DNA of 24,837 bases from G020353115 sp964640125 (GTDB lineage: Bacteria; Bacteroidota; Bacteroidia; Bacteroidales; VadinHA17), in NCBI GenBank assembly GCA_964640125.1, contig CAZXGG010000051.1, positions 1-24,837 on the forward strand, given 5' to 3'. The notes beneath the pieces are model-generated. The model had not been told where the DNA came from. It saw nothing but the letters and a program-made list of their open reading frames with translations, and did no database searches. Positions within the stretch are counted from its first letter, which is position 1. Every line of letters starts with the position of its first letter. The position numbers were made by a program, and so were the translations under genes. Of this stretch, positions 1 to 9,408 are shown one piece after another.

Positions 1-71
1 AAATCAATAATTGGAAACATGAAATAAATTGTTACATTTAAAACCGGCGTGAAAAAAATCTCCTAAATCTT

Positions 72-2159
72 ATGAAAAAACATTCCTTTGTATACACTCT
101 GCTTCTTCTTTTCCTGACGTTACTTTTTGATAATCGGTCTGTTGCCCAAAATCCAAAAGAATACCAGTCTAAAATCCGGCAATTTGAAGAATTCGTAATG
201 AAGAAGATGGAACACGATAAAATTCCCGGACTCTCTGTTGGATTTTATATCGGAGATTTCGAATGGTCAAGGGGATTTGGATTTGCCGACCTTGAAAACC
301 AGGTACCTGCCACTGAAAACTCTTCCTACCGGCTGGCATCCAATACCAAGTCAATGACTGCTCTTGCAGCCATTCAGCTTGCCGAAGAAGGAAAAATCGA
401 TCTGGATGCGGATATCCGAAAATACGTACCCTATTTTCCTGAAAAAAAATACAGTTTTTCCACCCGTCAGCTGATGGGGCATCTTGCAGGAATCAGTCAT
501 TACCGGGATTATGATGCCGAGGGTCACATCAAGGTGCATAAGGACACCCGGGAATCCCTCGATATTTTTGACGATTTCGACCTGATTGCTGAACCGGGAA
601 CCCGTTATTACTACTCAAGTTACGGGTACAACCTACTCGGGGCTATTGTTGAATCCGTTGCCAAACAACCTTTCGGAGATTATCTGGAGCAGTACATATG
701 GAGCCCGCTGGGAATGGATCAGACCTGCATGGACAGCCCGACAGAAATTATTCCAAACCGGGTTACAGGCTACCGGTTGCGTTATGGTAATCTTGAACAA
801 TCGGAATATGTCGATATGAGCAGCCGTTTTGCTGCCGGAGGAACCCGGTCAACGGTGGTCGACCTGCTGAAATATGCACGAGGCATTCAAGGGGGAACAG
901 TCTTATCCCGGGAAAGTATTGAAATGATGGAAACTTCCATGCAAACCAAAAGTGGTCATTATACCGATTACGGGATGGGGTGGCAACTTACACCGACAAA
1001 TGGGCATTTTATTGCAATGCATACAGGATCGCAACAGGAGACACGTACCATCCTGATCCGGATACCCCGTGAAGAGGCTGCAATTGCTATGGCATTTAAC
1101 CTGGAGGATGCAAACCAGGGATCCTATGCTTATTCCCTCTTCCAATTGCTGTTTGAAGAACCGTGGAATACGCCCATCTATACCAGAAGCCATGAGCATG
1201 ATGCGCTCTATAAAGCACTATGGAACGTGTATAATTATGGGTTGGGGTACTTCGACCGATTCCAGAAACAAAGCTGCTATACCACCGGGGTCATTGCTTC
1301 TGCCTTTGAATATTTTAATTCTGCCGTCAACCCCGATTCCCTTGAAGCATCCTATCAAGCTTCAATAACCTCTATAAATAATGGCCGTCATCCGATTGCC
1401 AATCAGGCATTTATTGACCAGGGATCCTATATGGCAGCCAGGTTGTTGTCAGATAATCCGGATCTGAATTACCATCAAAAAGGAGCCATTCCATTCTTTT
1501 ATGATTACATCAAAAAATACAAAGATGATCCCTCAATCCCCGATCACTTCCGGTTTACTCCTGATTTTGAAAACCTCATCAATGATTGGTATAACGATTG
1601 GAACATGATCTGGAGTTCAAACATAAGAACTTTCAGGCTTATGGCCTGGTCAGATCCAGCAGGCAGTGCCGAAAAGTTAAAGCAGGTCTTTTCCGGGGCA
1701 GCCATCTACCCGGATTTTATGAATAATTTTGTTGAATCAGTAGACTACCTGATCCATGCTGGTGAATTTGGAAAAGCGGGTGAAACTGCCATGCTGGCGC
1801 GGGAGATCTATCCCAGGTGCAAACAAACCCTTGCGCTCGAGGGTTATGTTCACCTGATGCAAGGAGATATAGAGAAAGCCAGAGAAAAATTCCTGATGGC
1901 AAAAGAGATGAAATCCGCACCGGATGCTTTCGTAGCAGGCACATTAACCGGTATTGCCGGAAGACTGATTGCAAATGATAACCTGGATCAGGCAATTGCA
2001 CTCCTGCATGTTGCCAATGAACTGTTCCCGGAAGAGGCAGTAATAGCTGAAACGTTTGGTGAAATTTACCTGGAAATGAGTCGACGCTACTTCATGAAAG
2101 CACTTCAGCTCGATCCTGCCCGGGAAAACTCCTGGAAACAATTGAAGAAAATTGAATAA
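72..2159 (+). CDS. Exported serine hydrolase (class C beta-lactamase/LACTB-like) with C-terminal helical repeat region
   Basis: A 695-residue protein with an N-terminal signal peptide (hydrophobic residues 8-19, probable cleavage after VAQ at about residue 26), so it acts in the periplasm or outside. Residues about 35-360 form a beta-lactamase/penicillin-binding-protein-like fold: SxxK motif S90-N-T-K93 (nucleophile and general base), a YSS motif at 181-183 in the YxN position, and HTG at 317-319 in the KTG position. This pattern is typical of esterase/peptidase-type members rather than true beta-lactamases, so the substrate is unknown. Residues about 360-560 match no family I recognise; about 570-690 is helical and TPR-like (repeated Ala/Gly/Leu spacing ending in a typical ALQLDP segment). 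The ATG at 72 gives a good signal peptide. It lies 63 bases before the next gene on the same strand and need not be co-regulated. Fold call is strong; physiological role open. Confidence 0.87.
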   Translation: MKKHSFVYTLLLLFLTLLFDNRSVAQNPKEYQSKIRQFEEFVMKKMEHDKIPGLSVGFYIGDFEWSRGFGFADLENQVPATENSSYRLASNTKSMTALAAIQLAEEGKIDLDADIRKYVPYFPEKKYSFSTRQLMGHLAGISHYRDYDAEGHIKVHKDTRESLDIFDDFDLIAEPGTRYYYSSYGYNLLGAIVESVAKQPFGDYLEQYIWSPLGMDQTCMDSPTEIIPNRVTGYRLRYGNLEQSEYVDMSSRFAAGGTRSTVVDLLKYARGIQGGTVLSRESIEMMETSMQTKSGHYTDYGMGWQLTPTNGHFIAMHTGSQQETRTILIRIPREEAAIAMAFNLEDANQGSYAYSLFQLLFEEPWNTPIYTRSHEHDALYKALWNVYNYGLGYFDRFQKQSCYTTGVIASAFEYFNSAVNPDSLEASYQASITSINNGRHPIANQAFIDQGSYMAARLLSDNPDLNYHQKGAIPFFYDYIKKYKDDPSIPDHFRFTPDFENLINDWYNDWNMIWSSNIRTFRLMAWSDPAGSAEKLKQVFSGAAIYPDFMNNFVESVDYLIHAGEFGKAGETAMLAREIYPRCKQTLALEGYVHLMQGDIEKAREKFLMAKEMKSAPDAFVAGTLTGIAGRLIANDNLDQAIALLHVANELFPEEAVIAETFGEIYLEMSRRYFMKALQLDPARENSWKQLKKIE

Positions 2160-2222
2160 CGATCCGGTGTGGGCTGTTTATTTCAAAACAGATCCATACT
2201 CTAACTTGAACCAAAAATTTAA

Positions 2223-5200
2223 ATGACTGATGATAAAAACTTGTGTAACAATATACTTGGTATAGATATCGGTTCGGTATCTCTATCCGTTGTGCGGCTT
2301 GATTGTTCCGGGAATATTCTGGATTACCATTATATTTTTCACAGCGGAGATGTCAGGGGAAAGTTAGCGGAACTGCAGGATATAACAGACCTTTCAGCAG
2401 TCCGGGCCATTGCATGTACCCGGGGGAGAGGGTATCAGTACAGATCTTGTCATCTTTACGATCCACAGGTTGCGGTGATTGCAGCCGCTAAAAAGTTCCA
2501 TGAAGATATCCGATCGATCCTCGTGGTAGGTGCCGAACGGTTCAGTCTGATCAATCTGGACAAATCCGGCACTTACCAATATACGAAAACCAATACATCC
2601 TGTGCTGCCGGGACAGGAAGTTTCCTTGATCAGCAGGCGTTCAGACTGGATTTTCCCGGGATTGAAGCCTTTTGCGAGGCCGCATTAAGCAACCGGTCCG
2701 ACATACCGGAGATTGCATCACGATGCAGCGTGTTTGCCAAGACGGATCTGATCCATGCGCAGCAACGGGGATATTCCCTCGAAGGCATCTGTGATGGATT
2801 GTGCAAAGGGCTGGCAAAAAACATTGTGGATACCCTGTTCAACAAGGAGTCTCCCTCCTCTCCGATCCTGTTTGCCGGTGGTGTTTCCAGGAATCTTGCA
2901 GTTCGGAAACACCTGGAGGAGCAGCTGGAGTGCAGGTTAGTACATCATGAACTGTCACACCTTTACGGAGCGATTGGAGCAGGATTGCTGCTGCTGGACG
3001 AGGAAATCCCGGAATCCATTGAACCGATCCACCCACTGGAGGAGATTCTGCCCCCGGAAAAGGAGCTGGAATATTTTCATGAACCACTTGACTTGCAACG
3101 GATTGCATGTCCGGATTTCAGTAGTGAAAACCAGTATGAGTACGTTCCGGTTCATTCCGGACATACCGATAACATCGAGGTCGATCTTTATGTTGATCCC
3201 GCTGAAAACCAACCGATTTCGACCTATCTGGGAATCGATATCGGATCTACCAGCACCAAAGCGATCATTACGGATGAAAAAAATATTCCCATGGCAGGAT
3301 TTTACACCTATACTGCCGGGAAGCCGCTTGAGGCTGTCAAAGCTATCTTTGAATCCATAGAGGAATTATCAAAAAGTAAAGGAATCCGGTTTATTTTCAA
3401 CGGTGTTGGGACAACCGGATCGGGAAGGAAGTTTATTGGGAAGATCATTGGAGCAGATAGGGATTTTGACGAGATCACAGCGCATGCACGGGCAGCATTT
3501 GAACTCAACCCAAATACGGATACCATCATAGAGATTGGCGGTCAGGATTCCAAATTTACGATGATGCAGGATGGGATGGTGACCTTCTCGCAGATGAATA
3601 CCGTTTGTGCTGCCGGAACCGGTAGTTTTATTGAAGAGCAGGCCAAAAAGCTTGGTGTCTCCCTGTCCGATTATGCTGAAAAGGCCAAAGGGGTCCGGGC
3701 ACCGCTGGCAAGTGACCGTTGCACGGTATTCATGGAGCGGGATATCAATCAGCTCCTGAACCAGGGGTATGCTGTTAACGAGCTGCTCTCTACCGTGCTC
3801 TTTTCTGTTGCAGAAAACTACCTGAAGAAAGTTGCTACCGAAGGATCGGTTGGAGATCACATTTGTTTCCAGGGAGCTACGGCAAAAAACAGGGCCCTGG
3901 TAGCTGCCTTCGAACAGAGACTGGGAAAGCCGATTTTTGTTTCGAAATATTGTCATCTCACCGGTGCACTGGGAGTTGCCCTGCTACTGAATGATGAGGG
4001 AATCAAAACAACTGGTTTCAGAGGACTCAACCTCTATCATGAAGACATTCCCATCCGGAGTGAAACCTGCCAGCTCTGTTCAAACCACTGTCATATCAGC
4101 CTTGCTACTGTAAGGGATGAAACAGTAGCCTACGGCTTTCTTTGTGGAAGGGATTATGACACGAAGAAATACGTAAAAAAAGATGCCGGCTTCCAGCTCC
4201 TGGAAGAGCGGAACAAAGCCATCCAGCGATCGCGAGCCGATAAAAAGAGGGGGCGGATTAAGATCGGTTTACCGGCTTCGCTGCATATCTTTGAAGAATT
4301 AACATTGTGGGAGCGCTTCTTCAGCAACCTTTCCATTGAAACCGTAAGCAGCGAACATTTTGCCGAACCCGTTAAAACGGGGAAACGATTAGCCGGTGCA
4401 GAGTTTTGTGCTCCCATAAACGCTTTCTACGGACACGTGGTATATCTTGCCGGAATGGTGGACCACATCTTCATTCCAGTCTACCTGGAAGCCAGGGAAA
4501 AACCAGCAAACCGGGAGAGAAATTTCTGCTACTACACCCAGTTCAGTGCTACCCTGGTATACGCATTGAAAGAGAAAGGGATTGACAAGAAATGCCTCAC
4601 ACCCTTTATGGATGATCCAAAAGGATTGGCGCCTGTATCCCGAAAACTGTATGACTCACTGAGTCCGGTTATTCCGGGATTAACCCTTGCACGGATTCGA
4701 AAGGCCTACGAAGAGGCGATTCTTTTTAACACAGCACAGAAGCGCAAATTGGTGGACCTCTTCCGGCACCATTTCACACCAAAAGAGGAATTGTCGGTTG
4801 TACTGCTGGGCAGACCCTATGTTGTACTTTCCAAATCGTTGAATAAAGGGATACCCGATATTTTTTCGGGCATGGGTGTCGATACCTATTTCCAGGATAT
4901 GATCCCCGCCGAAGATCAGGTGAATGGGGATAGCTACCTGCTGCAAAAAGTGCCCTGGCATTATGCTGCCAACATCCTGGAAACAGCCACAACGGTTGCA
5001 GCCCGAAAAAATCTTTACCCCGTTCTGGTAACCGCCTTCAAATGTGCTCCGGATTCCTTTATGATTGAATATTTTAAGAAGATCATGAATGAGTACAAAA
5101 AGCCCTACCTGATCCTGCAGATTGACGAACACGATTCGAACGTGGGGTATGAAACAAGGATAGAAGCAGCTTTGCGATCATTCAGGAACCATGCCTCCAG

Positions 5201-6422
5201 GTATACCTACTCTCCCTCCCCCGAACAAACCATGATCCTTCCACATGTTGTTACAAAGATTAATGGAAAGACACTGCTGATGCCAAGCTGGGACAGCCTG
5301 GTGGCTCCCCTTGTGGTAGCAAACCTGCGACGGATCGGCATCGATGCCCGGATAATGGAATCAAGCCAGATGATCATTAAGAAAAGCATGGCACATAACA
5401 CCGGCCAGTGCCTTCCCCTGAACATCATCACCCAGGAATTCATCGAGTACATTGAGAAGTACAACCTGAAACCGGAAAATACCATCCTATGGATGATGGA
5501 GAGCAAGCTAAGCTGCAATCTGAGACAGTATCCCTATTATATGAAAAGCCTGCTGGAGTCATATGGTAAGGGGATGGAGAAAGCAGCAGTCTATTCCGGG
5601 AAACTGACCCATATCGAGATCTCATACAAAGCCACTTTTAATGCCTATTTCGCCTACATGCTTGGCGGGCTTATCCGGAGTGTGGGGTGCAAAATCCGTC
5701 CGTATGAAATAGAAAAAGGAGCGACGGATAACGCAATCGGAAAAAGCATCCCTATTCTTGAAAAGGCATTTCTGGGTGAACAATCAATGGACCGGGCGGT
5801 AGCCAAAGCGATGGCCCTGTTCATTGGCATAAAAACAAAAAATGGCAAAAGACCGAAAGTCGGGATTTTTGGTGATTTTTATGTCAGGGACAACGACATC
5901 ATGAACCAGGATCTGATCCATGCCATTGAAGATGCAGGTGGTGAAGTAATCTCAACGCCCTACAGCGATTACACTAAAATAATCTTTGATAATGTCCTGC
6001 GGCGTGCCATATCGCGTGGAGATTACCTGGAAGGAGGAATTTACCGCATACTGATCAATGTGTTGGAACTGGTTGACGAAAAATATTACAGGTATTTCAG
6101 GACCTACCTTGGTGAACGACCGGTGATCGACCCGAAGAAACTGGAAAAAAACCTTAAACTGTTCAATATTAATCCTTTCCATTCAGGAGAATCATACGAT
6201 AACATCCTGAAGATCTTTTATATCATGGAAAATCATCCGGATATATCCCTCTTTATACAAACAAATCCGGCATTTTGCTGTCCATCACTCGTAACCGAAG
6301 CCATGACACAGGAGATCAAGAGGATCACAGGTATTCCGGTAGTTACATTAACGTATGATGGAACAAGCGAATACAAGAATGACGTGATTGTGCCCTACCT
6401 GCAGGGAACGGACAGCTCATAG
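2223..6422 (+). CDS. Fused acyl-CoA dehydratase activase / 2-hydroxyacyl-CoA dehydratase-type protein (double BadF/BcrAD, DUF2229, HgdB-like)
   Basis: A 1399-residue cytoplasmic iron-sulfur protein. Two ASKHA-type ATPase modules of the BadF/BadG/BcrA/HgdC family come first: phosphate-binding GIDIGS at 13-18 and again near 337. Each has a CAAGTGSF cluster motif (C127 and C462) and a second cysteine (C168 and C500) at the spacing of the two ligands that hold the [4Fe-4S] cluster across the HgdC dimer. A DUF2229 region follows, with C616, C619, C623 and C641 as further possible cluster ligands, then a long HgdB-like dehydratase portion to the end. Characterised activases use ATP to push one electron into a dehydratase or benzoyl-CoA reductase; the target of this long fused form is not established. 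The first module has GAER where the second has the family GGQD motif. Length is usual for the fused family. Ends in a hairpin terminator at 6432-6471. Family certain, substrate unknown. Confidence 0.9.
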   Translation: MTDDKNLCNNILGIDIGSVSLSVVRLDCSGNILDYHYIFHSGDVRGKLAELQDITDLSAVRAIACTRGRGYQYRSCHLYDPQVAVIAAAKKFHEDIRSILVVGAERFSLINLDKSGTYQYTKTNTSCAAGTGSFLDQQAFRLDFPGIEAFCEAALSNRSDIPEIASRCSVFAKTDLIHAQQRGYSLEGICDGLCKGLAKNIVDTLFNKESPSSPILFAGGVSRNLAVRKHLEEQLECRLVHHELSHLYGAIGAGLLLLDEEIPESIEPIHPLEEILPPEKELEYFHEPLDLQRIACPDFSSENQYEYVPVHSGHTDNIEVDLYVDPAENQPISTYLGIDIGSTSTKAIITDEKNIPMAGFYTYTAGKPLEAVKAIFESIEELSKSKGIRFIFNGVGTTGSGRKFIGKIIGADRDFDEITAHARAAFELNPNTDTIIEIGGQDSKFTMMQDGMVTFSQMNTVCAAGTGSFIEEQAKKLGVSLSDYAEKAKGVRAPLASDRCTVFMERDINQLLNQGYAVNELLSTVLFSVAENYLKKVATEGSVGDHICFQGATAKNRALVAAFEQRLGKPIFVSKYCHLTGALGVALLLNDEGIKTTGFRGLNLYHEDIPIRSETCQLCSNHCHISLATVRDETVAYGFLCGRDYDTKKYVKKDAGFQLLEERNKAIQRSRADKKRGRIKIGLPASLHIFEELTLWERFFSNLSIETVSSEHFAEPVKTGKRLAGAEFCAPINAFYGHVVYLAGMVDHIFIPVYLEAREKPANRERNFCYYTQFSATLVYALKEKGIDKKCLTPFMDDPKGLAPVSRKLYDSLSPVIPGLTLARIRKAYEEAILFNTAQKRKLVDLFRHHFTPKEELSVVLLGRPYVVLSKSLNKGIPDIFSGMGVDTYFQDMIPAEDQVNGDSYLLQKVPWHYAANILETATTVAARKNLYPVLVTAFKCAPDSFMIEYFKKIMNEYKKPYLILQIDEHDSNVGYETRIEAALRSFRNHASRYTYSPSPEQTMILPHVVTKINGKTLLMPSWDSLVAPLVVANLRRIGIDARIMESSQMIIKKSMAHNTGQCLPLNIITQEFIEYIEKYNLKPENTILWMMESKLSCNLRQYPYYMKSLLESYGKGMEKAAVYSGKLTHIEISYKATFNAYFAYMLGGLIRSVGCKIRPYEIEKGATDNAIGKSIPILEKAFLGEQSMDRAVAKAMALFIGIKTKNGKRPKVGIFGDFYVRDNDIMNQDLIHAIEDAGGEVISTPYSDYTKIIFDNVLRRAISRGDYLEGGIYRILINVLELVDEKYYRYFRTYLGERPVIDPKKLEKNLKLFNINPFHSGESYDNILKIFYIMENHPDISLFIQTNPAFCCPSLVTEAMTQEIKRITGIPVVTLTYDGTSEYKNDVIVPYLQGTDSS

Positions 6423-6431
6423 AGCTATAGG

Positions 6432-6471
6432 ATGTACGGTCTGTCAGCCGGTAGCGAACCGTACATTTTTT
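6432..6471 (+). terminator. Rho-independent terminator after the CoA activase gene
   Basis: A perfect 9-bp stem (ATGTACGGT at 6432-6440 with ACCGTACAT at 6458-6466), a 17-base loop, and a run of six T at 6466-6471, ten bases after the activase stop codon. The T run exists only on the plus strand, so it serves the activase gene and isolates the following lipoprotein gene. Confidence 0.8.
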
Positions 6472-6520
6472 CCCCTGGTTTAATGCTAAAAGGTATGATT
6501 CTTGTTATATTGCAACAAAA

Positions 6521-7465
6521 ATGAATCGCATTACCGTGATGCCTGCATTGATGAAACATGCCTCTCTCCTGCTTATTACAGTGCTGATCCTGTTTTCCTG
6601 TAAAGAAGAGAAAGCCTACTTCAAGGATCCTGAAACCGAGCCGGTCATCCATACGATCAAGGCAGCTTCTGCAATTGGCTACTGTTCTTCCATCGCCATG
6701 ACGGTGATGTCCGGAGAAACCTTACCGGGTGTTTATGCAACCAAAAGTTGTTCAAATTTTCCCTGTGCCTCACTGATCTTTGTTGATCTCAATGATAATG
6801 TCCGGATTCCTTTCACAGAAGATGAGAATGGGCAAATTGTTATTGCCGGATTTTGGACCGATGTCAACCAGGCCATTCTCACCCTCTTTTTCTATGACAT
6901 TGATATCAGTACTTCGGTATTTACGCTGAAAAATGTACATACGTTTCCCGTTACCGAACATAATGGGGGTTACCTTGCCGTGTTTGCCGGAATGGACATC
7001 AATCTTGGTTCAAATCCAATTTTTCCTTTGGATCTTGATCTTTCGGAAGGTGAGATTAACCTTGAACTGGAAAGGCTCGATTTCGATACACCGGGTGATG
7101 TCTACGTTGCTGTCGAGCAGCACGCCTATATCATTGAGATCGACCAGCAGGGAACAACAACGGATTTAAGCGACGATTCTTTCGTTATCACCGGCGGTGG
7201 TCAGATCATCGAAGTTAAGGATGATAGAGGGGGCATTATCCAGCAAGGCATGCTTGATGTGGTTATTGATATTGGGTGCCAGGCAAATCCAAGAAATGGT
7301 TACGCACTGATTAAAAATACCAGCGCTGGAGGCAATTCAATCCCTGAATTGGGAACGGCGATCTTTGATTTTCATAACCAGTGCGATGGTATGGTTGATA
7401 TCGGTATTGCTACGGGAGTTTATATTAAATCGAACGGAAAATCCATCCCACTGGTTTTCTATTGA
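6521..7465 (+). CDS. Predicted lipoprotein of unknown function
   Basis: A 314-residue protein with a lipoprotein signal: hydrophobic residues 16-26 followed by Ser-Cys (C27) and a charged KEEK stretch, so the mature protein should be acylated on C27 and attached to the inner or outer membrane. I do not recognise a domain in the mature part. It alternates short hydrophobic and acidic stretches, which suggests a beta-rich fold, and contains several further cysteines (near residues 48, 70 and 75 and two near the C-terminus) that could form disulfides in the envelope. The ATG at 6521 is used; in-frame Met codons at residues 7 and 11 would give a shorter, equally plausible signal. It has its own unit, bounded by the terminator upstream and a convergent gene 6 bases downstream. 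Confidence 0.72.
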   Translation: MNRITVMPALMKHASLLLITVLILFSCKEEKAYFKDPETEPVIHTIKAASAIGYCSSIAMTVMSGETLPGVYATKSCSNFPCASLIFVDLNDNVRIPFTEDENGQIVIAGFWTDVNQAILTLFFYDIDISTSVFTLKNVHTFPVTEHNGGYLAVFAGMDINLGSNPIFPLDLDLSEGEINLELERLDFDTPGDVYVAVEQHAYIIEIDQQGTTTDLSDDSFVITGGGQIIEVKDDRGGIIQQGMLDVVIDIGCQANPRNGYALIKNTSAGGNSIPELGTAIFDFHNQCDGMVDIGIATGVYIKSNGKSIPLVFY

Positions 7466-7471
7466 TTCTTC

Positions 7472-8140
7472 TCAAACCTGGATCGGGATCACATAAAAAA
7501 ATATGGCAAAAAAGTGGGAAACTGTTCCGGCAATGACAAAGAGATGCCATACCAGATGATGATAGCGGAATGTTATTACCCTGAAAAACAGAATACCCAA
7601 CGAATAGCAAGCACCACCAATAAAGATCCACAATACCCCCATCAATGGAATGGCTTTGAACACCTGCACAATGGCAGCGATGATCATCCAACCCATAATG
7701 GCGTAGGTCAGGATAAAAAAAACATTCACACCCGACTCGGATTTGTTGGGTTTAACAATTATAATGATCGTTCCTATCACGGCAAGTCCCCACTCCACTC
7801 CGAAAATTGTCCAGCCAAACGGCCCGTGGAGCGCTACCAGTGTTATTGGAGTGTAGGTGCCAGCTATCAGCATAAATATGGCAATCTGGTCAAAATTGAA
7901 AAAAAACTCTTTACCCCTTCCGGGTTTGAGCCAATGGTTCAATGTGGAAGAGATATAAAGCATCAACATGGTCGTTCCGAAAATGGAGGAACTGACCACG
8001 TGCCAGGCATTGCCCCGGATCGCTGAGAAAATAACCATCAGGACCAGGCCTGCGGTGGCGAGAAGAGCTCCGATCAGGTGAGAGATGGAGTTTGCAAGCT
8101 CTTCCTGATATGTAAACCGGATTGTCTCATGCTTTTTCAT
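7472..8140 (-). CDS. trhA: Hemolysin III / PAQR family seven-TM membrane protein
   Basis: A 222-residue integral membrane protein with about seven hydrophobic segments. Family signatures are visible: a start of the form TYQEELANSISH, an STLNHW segment (family Ser and His), a DQIAIFMLIAGTYTP segment (family Asp), and a C-terminal HHLVWHLFVIAGTVSHF segment supplying the paired histidines. In PAQR proteins the Asp and His residues bind a zinc ion within the membrane and are thought to give hydrolase-like (for example ceramidase) activity in eukaryotic members; bacterial members are mostly uncharacterised, despite the hemolysin name, with a reported link to membrane energetics. The ATG at 8140 is preceded by an AGGA sequence at a usable distance. 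It is convergent with the lipoprotein gene and divergent from the MDR oxidoreductase gene across 195 bases. Confidence 0.9.
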   Translation of the reverse strand: MKKHETIRFTYQEELANSISHLIGALLATAGLVLMVIFSAIRGNAWHVVSSSIFGTTMLMLYISSTLNHWLKPGRGKEFFFNFDQIAIFMLIAGTYTPITLVALHGPFGWTIFGVEWGLAVIGTIIIIVKPNKSESGVNVFFILTYAIMGWMIIAAIVQVFKAIPLMGVLWIFIGGACYSLGILFFRVITFRYHHLVWHLFVIAGTVSHFFAIFFYVIPIQV

Positions 8141-8335
8141 GTCATTCCTGAAATAATCAGATTCACCCCTTCCCTTCCTGAAGTCACGGATCGTATCTAA
8201 ACTTATTGAGCAAATCTACATCAAAAAACAAAGATAAACCAGCTGATCCGTAGTTTAATCCCGGATAAACATTTTGTGGATTCTTTAATTCCGATTAATT
8301 TTACCTGACTTACATGCTTTTCAACCGTATCCTTT

Positions 8336-9340
8336 ATGATCAATACTACGAAGGCAATCATTCTGAGGGAGAGACCCAAAGGTCTTCCAACATCCGAAAC
8401 ATTTGAGATCATTAAAGAACCGATCTCCCCCCTGCGGAAGGGTGAGCTCCTTATCAGGTCACGCTATATTTCCGTCGATCCCTACATGAGGAACCGGATG
8501 AATCCGGGCGCTTCCTATATTACTCCCTATGAATTGAATCAGGTAATTACCGGCGATCTCCTTGGAGAGGTTATTGAATCGAAAGCCCAGGGATACATAC
8601 CGGGTGATTCTGTTGTGGGGACACTGGGCTGGAGGGAATACAACATTTCCTCACCAAAGCAAATAACCAGGGTTGATGTTGACAGGATTCCCGAATCAGC
8701 ATACCTCAGTACCCTCGGACTTACCGGTCTTACTGCATACTTTGGAATGCTCGAAATAGGCCAGCCAAAGGAGAATGAAGTCGTGGTTATTTCAGGTGCA
8801 GCAGGTGCCGTGGGATCAATCGCCGGTCAAATTGCCAGGATTAAAGGATGCAGGGTTGCAGGAATTGCCGGATCGGACCAGAAAACACATTACCTGAAAG
8901 AGGAGTTGCATTTCGATGAAGCAATCAATTACAAAAAACAGAGCAACCTCAGAAAACCACTCAAAGAGGCCTGTCCGAATGGAATTGATATCTACTTTGA
9001 TAATGTCGGAGGGGAGATCTCCGACAGTGTGATGTACCTGCTGAATGACCACTCCCGTGTTGTTCTGTGTGGTCAGATTGCACTCTATAATCTCAGCAGA
9101 ATAGACAGGGGGCCCCGGATGGGACCGCAATTGCTCATTCACAGAACCCGCGTGCAAGGATTTAACGTATATGACTACCGTTCCGGTTTTTTAAAAGCAA
9201 TGACTGAAATATCCGGCTGGTTATCTAACGGGCAACTGAAAGGCCCGGTAAACATCATTTGCGGATTCGAGAACATTCCCGACGCGTTCCTCGGACTGTT
9301 CCGTGGCGATAACATCGGGAAGCAACTGGTAAAACTGTGA
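8336..9340 (+). CDS. NADP-dependent MDR-superfamily oxidoreductase (PTGR/CurA-like alkenal/one reductase)
   Basis: A 334-residue cytoplasmic enzyme of the zinc-independent medium-chain dehydrogenase/reductase superfamily. The N-terminal GroES-like half includes the family segment VDPYMRNRMN. The Rossmann half carries the cofactor loop GAAGAVGSIAGQIAR (near residue 154) followed by GIAGSDQK, and a DIYFDNVGGEISD strand-turn typical of the leukotriene B4 12-hydroxydehydrogenase / prostaglandin reductase / CurA group. Such enzymes reduce the C=C bond of alpha,beta-unsaturated carbonyls with NADPH, often detoxifying lipid-peroxidation products. No structural zinc cysteine cluster is present, as expected. 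Length is normal for the family. It has a single-gene layout, convergent with the BASS transporter gene 68 bases downstream. Confidence 0.9.
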   Translation: MINTTKAIILRERPKGLPTSETFEIIKEPISPLRKGELLIRSRYISVDPYMRNRMNPGASYITPYELNQVITGDLLGEVIESKAQGYIPGDSVVGTLGWREYNISSPKQITRVDVDRIPESAYLSTLGLTGLTAYFGMLEIGQPKENEVVVISGAAGAVGSIAGQIARIKGCRVAGIAGSDQKTHYLKEELHFDEAINYKKQSNLRKPLKEACPNGIDIYFDNVGGEISDSVMYLLNDHSRVVLCGQIALYNLSRIDRGPRMGPQLLIHRTRVQGFNVYDYRSGFLKAMTEISGWLSNGQLKGPVNIICGFENIPDAFLGLFRGDNIGKQLVKL

Positions 9341-9408
9341 CAGGAAAGGATTTTATGGTAAGCACTCTTCCGGGTGAGGCAACCGGGCATAATACGCCGG
9401 TAACAAGA

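Noticed and set aside
3369..3956. Long minus-strand open frame (195 codons) inside the CoA activase gene.
   Set aside because: It is antisense to conserved activase motifs, shows no recognisable domain and is a shadow frame.
7514..8026. Plus-strand open frame (170 codons) opposite the PAQR gene.
   Set aside because: Composition is rich in His, Asn and Gln as expected from the reverse of membrane helices; the minus strand encodes a clear PAQR protein.
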